DNA of 64,000 bases from Paracoccus sp. (in: a-proteobacteria) (GTDB lineage Bacteria; Pseudomonadota; Alphaproteobacteria; Rhodobacterales; Rhodobacteraceae): contig NZ_JAUNTN010000007.1 in assembly GCF_030538695.1 (NCBI RefSeq), forward strand, positions 1 to 64,000, read 5' to 3'. The notes below the pieces were generated by a model. It was not told where the DNA came from, did not search any database, and saw only the letters and a program-made list of their open reading frames with translations. Below are positions 61,296-64,000 of this stretch, in pieces. Position 1 is the stretch's first letter. Each line of letters begins with the position of its first letter. Both the position numbers and the translations under genes were made by a program.

Positions 61296-62245
61296 TGGAC
61301 GATCTGGACCTGCGCCTGCTGAATGATTTTCAGCGTGACCTGCCGCTGGTGCCGCAGCCTTTTGCCGCGATTGGCGCGGCTTTGGGCATTTCAGAAGCCG
61401 AGGTGCTGACCCGGCTGCAAAGGCTGGTCGCGGCAGGGCGGATTTCGCGCGTGGGGGCCACCTGCCGGCCGAATACGGCGGGGGCCTCGACACTGGCAGC
61501 GCTGGCGATTCCGCCGCAGCGAATCGAGGACGTGGCCGCCATCGTCAGCGAGGAGCCGGGCGTTAACCATTCCTATCTGCGCGAGGACCACTGGAACCTG
61601 TGGTTCGTGGCCACCGCACCGGATGCGTCCACGCTGGCACAAAGCCTTGCCCGGATTGGTCAGCGCAGCGGGCTGCGTGTGCTGTCGCTGCCGCTGGAAC
61701 AGGCATATAATATCGACCTTGGCTTTCCGCTGACCGGCCCGCGCCAGTCGATGCCGCCCGACCGCCCCGCCGATCTGTCGGTGCTGCGCACGGGCGACCG
61801 CGCCCTGATGCACGCCTTGTCCAGCGGGCTGACGCTGGAGCCGCGCCCCTTTGCCGCGCTTGGTGATGAAACCACCGTTCTGGACCGTATCCGGGTGCTG
61901 GCGGATGCTCGTATCCTGACCCGCGTGGGCGTGATCGTGAAACACCGCCGCCTTGGCTGGACGGAAAATGCGATGGTGGTCTGGAACCCCGCCCCCGACC
62001 ACATCGCGGCGGCGGGCCGGGCCTTGGCGGCGCTGCCGGGCGTCACCCTGTCCTATCGCCGCCGCCCGGTGCCGGGCGTCTGGGACTGGCCGCTGTTCTG
62101 CATGATTCACGCCCGTTCCCGCCCCGAGGCGCTGGCAGTGCTGGACCGCGCCCGCGCCTTGCCGGAACTGGACGGGGTGGCACATAAGATCCTGTTCTCG
62201 ACCCGCTGTTTCAAACAGCGCGGCGCATTGATCGAGGCCGCATGA
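61295..62245 (+). CDS. nirDL: NirD-NirL fusion, siroheme decarboxylase subunit
   Basis: A 316-residue protein made of two Lrp/AsnC-like halves (residues 1-150 and 165-316), equal to NirD and NirL joined. Each half begins with a winged helix (LLNDFQRDLPLVPQPFAAIG and LMHALSSGLTLEPRPFAALG) and ends with an AsnC-type ligand domain. With NirG and NirH it decarboxylates siroheme to didecarboxysiroheme; HWNLWFV and the His/Arg block near SYRRRPVP are candidate active-site regions. It overlaps nirF by 1 bp and nirG by 4 bp. Confidence 0.9.
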   Translation: MDDLDLRLLNDFQRDLPLVPQPFAAIGAALGISEAEVLTRLQRLVAAGRISRVGATCRPNTAGASTLAALAIPPQRIEDVAAIVSEEPGVNHSYLREDHWNLWFVATAPDASTLAQSLARIGQRSGLRVLSLPLEQAYNIDLGFPLTGPRQSMPPDRPADLSVLRTGDRALMHALSSGLTLEPRPFAALGDETTVLDRIRVLADARILTRVGVIVKHRRLGWTENAMVVWNPAPDHIAAAGRALAALPGVTLSYRRRPVPGVWDWPLFCMIHARSRPEALAVLDRARALPELDGVAHKILFSTRCFKQRGALIEAA

Positions 62246-62715
62246 GACGTTCCCCCCTGCCTGCCGAGGCGCTGGACGCCACCGACCGCGCCATTCTGAA
62301 CCGCTTGCAGGACGGCTTTCCGCTGTCGCCGCGCCCCTATGACGAGGCCGGAGCCGCGCTTGGCATCAGCGGCGATGACCTGATCGCCCGCATCAAACGC
62401 CTGTCCGAGATCGGCGCAATCACCCGTTTCGGTCCGTTCTTTGACGCGGCGGCGATGGGCGGGGCGTTTTGCCTTTGTGCAATGGACGTGCCTGCGGATG
62501 ATTTTGACCGGGTGTTGTCTTTGGTCAATGCACATCCCGAGGTCGCCCATAATTATGAGCGAAACCACCGGCTGAATATGTGGTTCGTCCTTGCCACCCC
62601 GACCCCGGAAGGCATTGCCCGCACCGCCGCCGCCATTGAACAGGAAACAGGTCTGACCGTGCTACAATTCCCCAAACTGCACGAGTTCTTTATCCGCTTT
62701 CGGGTGCCTGCATGA
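62242..62715 (+). CDS. nirG: NirG, siroheme decarboxylase subunit
   Basis: A 157-residue AsnC-like protein acting with NirDL and NirH on siroheme. N-terminal winged helix (ILNRLQDGFPLSPRPYDEAG), then the ligand domain with VAHNYERNHRLNMWFVLA, whose HNYERxHxxNxW pattern is conserved in this group. Overlaps nirDL and nirH by 4 bp each. Confidence 0.88.
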   Translation: MRRSPLPAEALDATDRAILNRLQDGFPLSPRPYDEAGAALGISGDDLIARIKRLSEIGAITRFGPFFDAAAMGGAFCLCAMDVPADDFDRVLSLVNAHPEVAHNYERNHRLNMWFVLATPTPEGIARTAAAIEQETGLTVLQFPKLHEFFIRFRVPA

Positions 62716-63194
62716 GCGCCCTTTCAGATTTTGAACGCCGCCTGATGGCCGCGACACAGGCCGGGCTGCCGCTGGTGGCGGAACCCTATGCTGCGCTGGC
62801 CGCTGATCTTGGGGTCAGCGAACAGCAGGTGATCGACGCGCTGACCGCGATGCAGGACCGCGGCGTGATCCGGCGCATCGCGCTGGCGGCAAATCACTAT
62901 GCGCTGGGGATGGTCGCCAATGGCATGAGCGTCTGGGACATCGACGACGCACAGGCGATTGCCTTGGGCGAGCAGGTCGGGGCGCTGGATTTTGTCAGCC
63001 ATGCCTATCTGCGCCCACGGGCCGAGGGCTGGCCCTATAACCTGTTCGCCATGCTGCACGGCAACAGCCGCGATGAGGTCGAGGCCAAGCGCGATCAGGT
63101 TCGCGCCCTGCTTGGACAAGCGCGGCGCAGCGATGATATTTTGTATTCCACGCGCATCCTGAAAAAGACCGGGATGCGCCTGCGCGACAGCTAA
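62712..63194 (+). CDS. nirH: NirH, siroheme decarboxylase subunit
   Basis: A 160-residue AsnC-like protein. Winged helix MAATQAGLPLVAEPYAALA, then FVSHAYLRPRAEGWPYNLFAMLHG, the NirH-type version of the ligand site, and YSTRILKKTGMRL at the C-terminus. Completes the NirDLGH decarboxylase. nirJ starts 9 bp later with an AAGGAGG site. Confidence 0.9.
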   Translation: MSALSDFERRLMAATQAGLPLVAEPYAALAADLGVSEQQVIDALTAMQDRGVIRRIALAANHYALGMVANGMSVWDIDDAQAIALGEQVGALDFVSHAYLRPRAEGWPYNLFAMLHGNSRDEVEAKRDQVRALLGQARRSDDILYSTRILKKTGMRLRDS

Positions 63195-63203
63195 GGAGGC
63201 GAT

Positions 63204-64000
63204 ATGTTCCGCCTGAGCCAATATATGCACCAGCTTGTGAACCCGACACCCGTGCGGCGGCGTGGCGCGGGCGGGCCGGTCAAGCCGGTGGTGATCTGGA
63301 ACCTGACCCGGACCTGCAACCTGAAATGCCGGCATTGCTATACCGTGTCATCGGATCACGTCTTTCCGGGCGAGCTGACCCACGAACAGGCCATGGGCGT
63401 TTTGCGCGACCTGTCGGATTTCCGCATCCCGGCGCTGATCCTGTCGGGGGGCGAGCCGATGTCGCGCTTTGACTTCTGGGAACTGGCCGAGGAAGCCCGC
63501 CGTCTGGATTTCCGCCACCTGTCGCTGTCCACCAACGGCACCAAGATCAATGCTAAAAATGTGGACCGGCTGGCGGATCTCGGGTTCGACTATGTGGGGA
63601 TCTCGCTGGACGGAATCGGCGCGGTGAACGACTGGTTCCGCGGTGTCGAGGGGGCTTTTGACGACGCACTTGCAGGCGTCCGGGCCTGCAAATCGCGGGG
63701 CGTCAAGGTCGGGCTGCGGTTCACCATCACCGAGCAGAATGGCAAAGACCTGCCCGCCATGCTGGACCTGTGCGAATCCGAAGGGGTGGACAAGTTCTAT
63801 CTGTCGCATCTGGTCTATGCAGGCCGGGGCGACAAGCACCGGGGCGACGATACCGAACACGGCCATACCCGCCGCGCCATGGACCTGCTGATTGAACGGG
63901 CATGGGATGCGGTCTCGAACGATCGTCCGCTGGAAATCGTGACCGGCAATAACGACGCCGATGCTGTCTGGTTCATGCGCTGGGCCGAGCAGCGTTTCGA
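63204..64000 (+). CDS. nirJ: NirJ, heme d1 biosynthesis radical SAM protein (3' end outside window)
   Basis: The first 265 codons are present; the gene runs off the right edge. NirJ is a radical SAM enzyme that removes propionate side chains during heme d1 synthesis. The radical-SAM cysteines are in CNLKCRHC (residues 34-41); LSGGEPM and LSTNGTKI bind SAM, and ISLDGIG follows. The C-terminal SPASM domain is expected beyond the window, followed by nirN if the usual order holds. Confidence 0.95.
   Translation, partial: MFRLSQYMHQLVNPTPVRRRGAGGPVKPVVIWNLTRTCNLKCRHCYTVSSDHVFPGELTHEQAMGVLRDLSDFRIPALILSGGEPMSRFDFWELAEEARRLDFRHLSLSTNGTKINAKNVDRLADLGFDYVGISLDGIGAVNDWFRGVEGAFDDALAGVRACKSRGVKVGLRFTITEQNGKDLPAMLDLCESEGVDKFYLSHLVYAGRGDKHRGDDTEHGHTRRAMDLLIERAWDAVSNDRPLEIVTGNNDADAVWFMRWAEQRF

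Overview
The window comes from a high-GC alphaproteobacterium of the Rhodobacteraceae, most likely Paracoccus or a close relative. The evidence is the gene content and order: norCBQDEF next to nirX, nirI and nirSECF-DL-GHJ, each set behind an NNR/FNR-type box. Further support comes from Rhodobacteraceae-style intergenic motifs (GGATATTTxxGGACAAAAG), an alphaproteobacterial HU-like protein and the short form of L36. The species is an inference; no 16S gene is present.

Region 1 (1-25.9 kb) is ordinary chromosome. It holds a DUF1643 gene, rpmJ, tRNA-Val(GAC), an N-formylglutamate amidohydrolase, pyrF, an SPFH/NfeD pair, a Nudix hydrolase, clpB, an Lrp regulator divergent from a cupin, and a three-gene RND efflux operon with two adaptors. 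An EamA exporter, an HU-like protein, AMP nucleosidase, a luciferase-like oxidoreductase, an SDR protein and a VIT1-type transporter follow. The isoprenoid operon xseB-ispA-dxs and the pair dapF-mtaB close the region.

Region 2 (26,065-36,583) is a 10.5-kb island 16 bp beyond tRNA-Lys(TTT). It is bounded by TGT...ACA inverted ends with internal ~19-bp repeats and by a perfect 5-bp target duplication (ATTGC). It is therefore a Tn7/Tn5053-like (Tni) transposon. Its cargo is defensive: a complete-looking type II-A retron (promoter, msr-msd RNA with a perfect 24-bp hairpin, nucleoside-deoxyribosyltransferase-like effector and reverse transcriptase), a type I restriction gene hsdR, a decayed hsdS, and an orphan AbrB-type antitoxin between two 70-bp direct repeats. 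The transposition genes are a tniB-tniQ fusion with poly-A tracts at the junction. tniA is absent and the start of tniB lies in antisense hsdS sequence, so the element looks rearranged and immobile by itself.

Region 3 (36.7-47.2 kb) holds metH, an alkaline phosphatase behind tandem Pho boxes, and a four-gene operon resembling a zinc-related ABC exporter/uptake set (DUF3299-like protein, ATPase, FtsX-like permease, His-tailed periplasmic protein). A Tyr/Gly-rich protein with a candidate thioester domain and an unrecognised 167-aa protein follow.

Region 4 (47.2-64 kb) is the denitrification cluster. On the minus strand norCBQDEF encodes NO reductase and its assembly factors; nirI-nnrS-nirX are translationally coupled. 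On the plus strand nirS, the cytochrome cd1 nitrite reductase, is followed by the heme d1 pathway nirE-C-F-DL-G-H-J. nirJ runs off the window end. Together these reduce nitrite to NO and then N2O.
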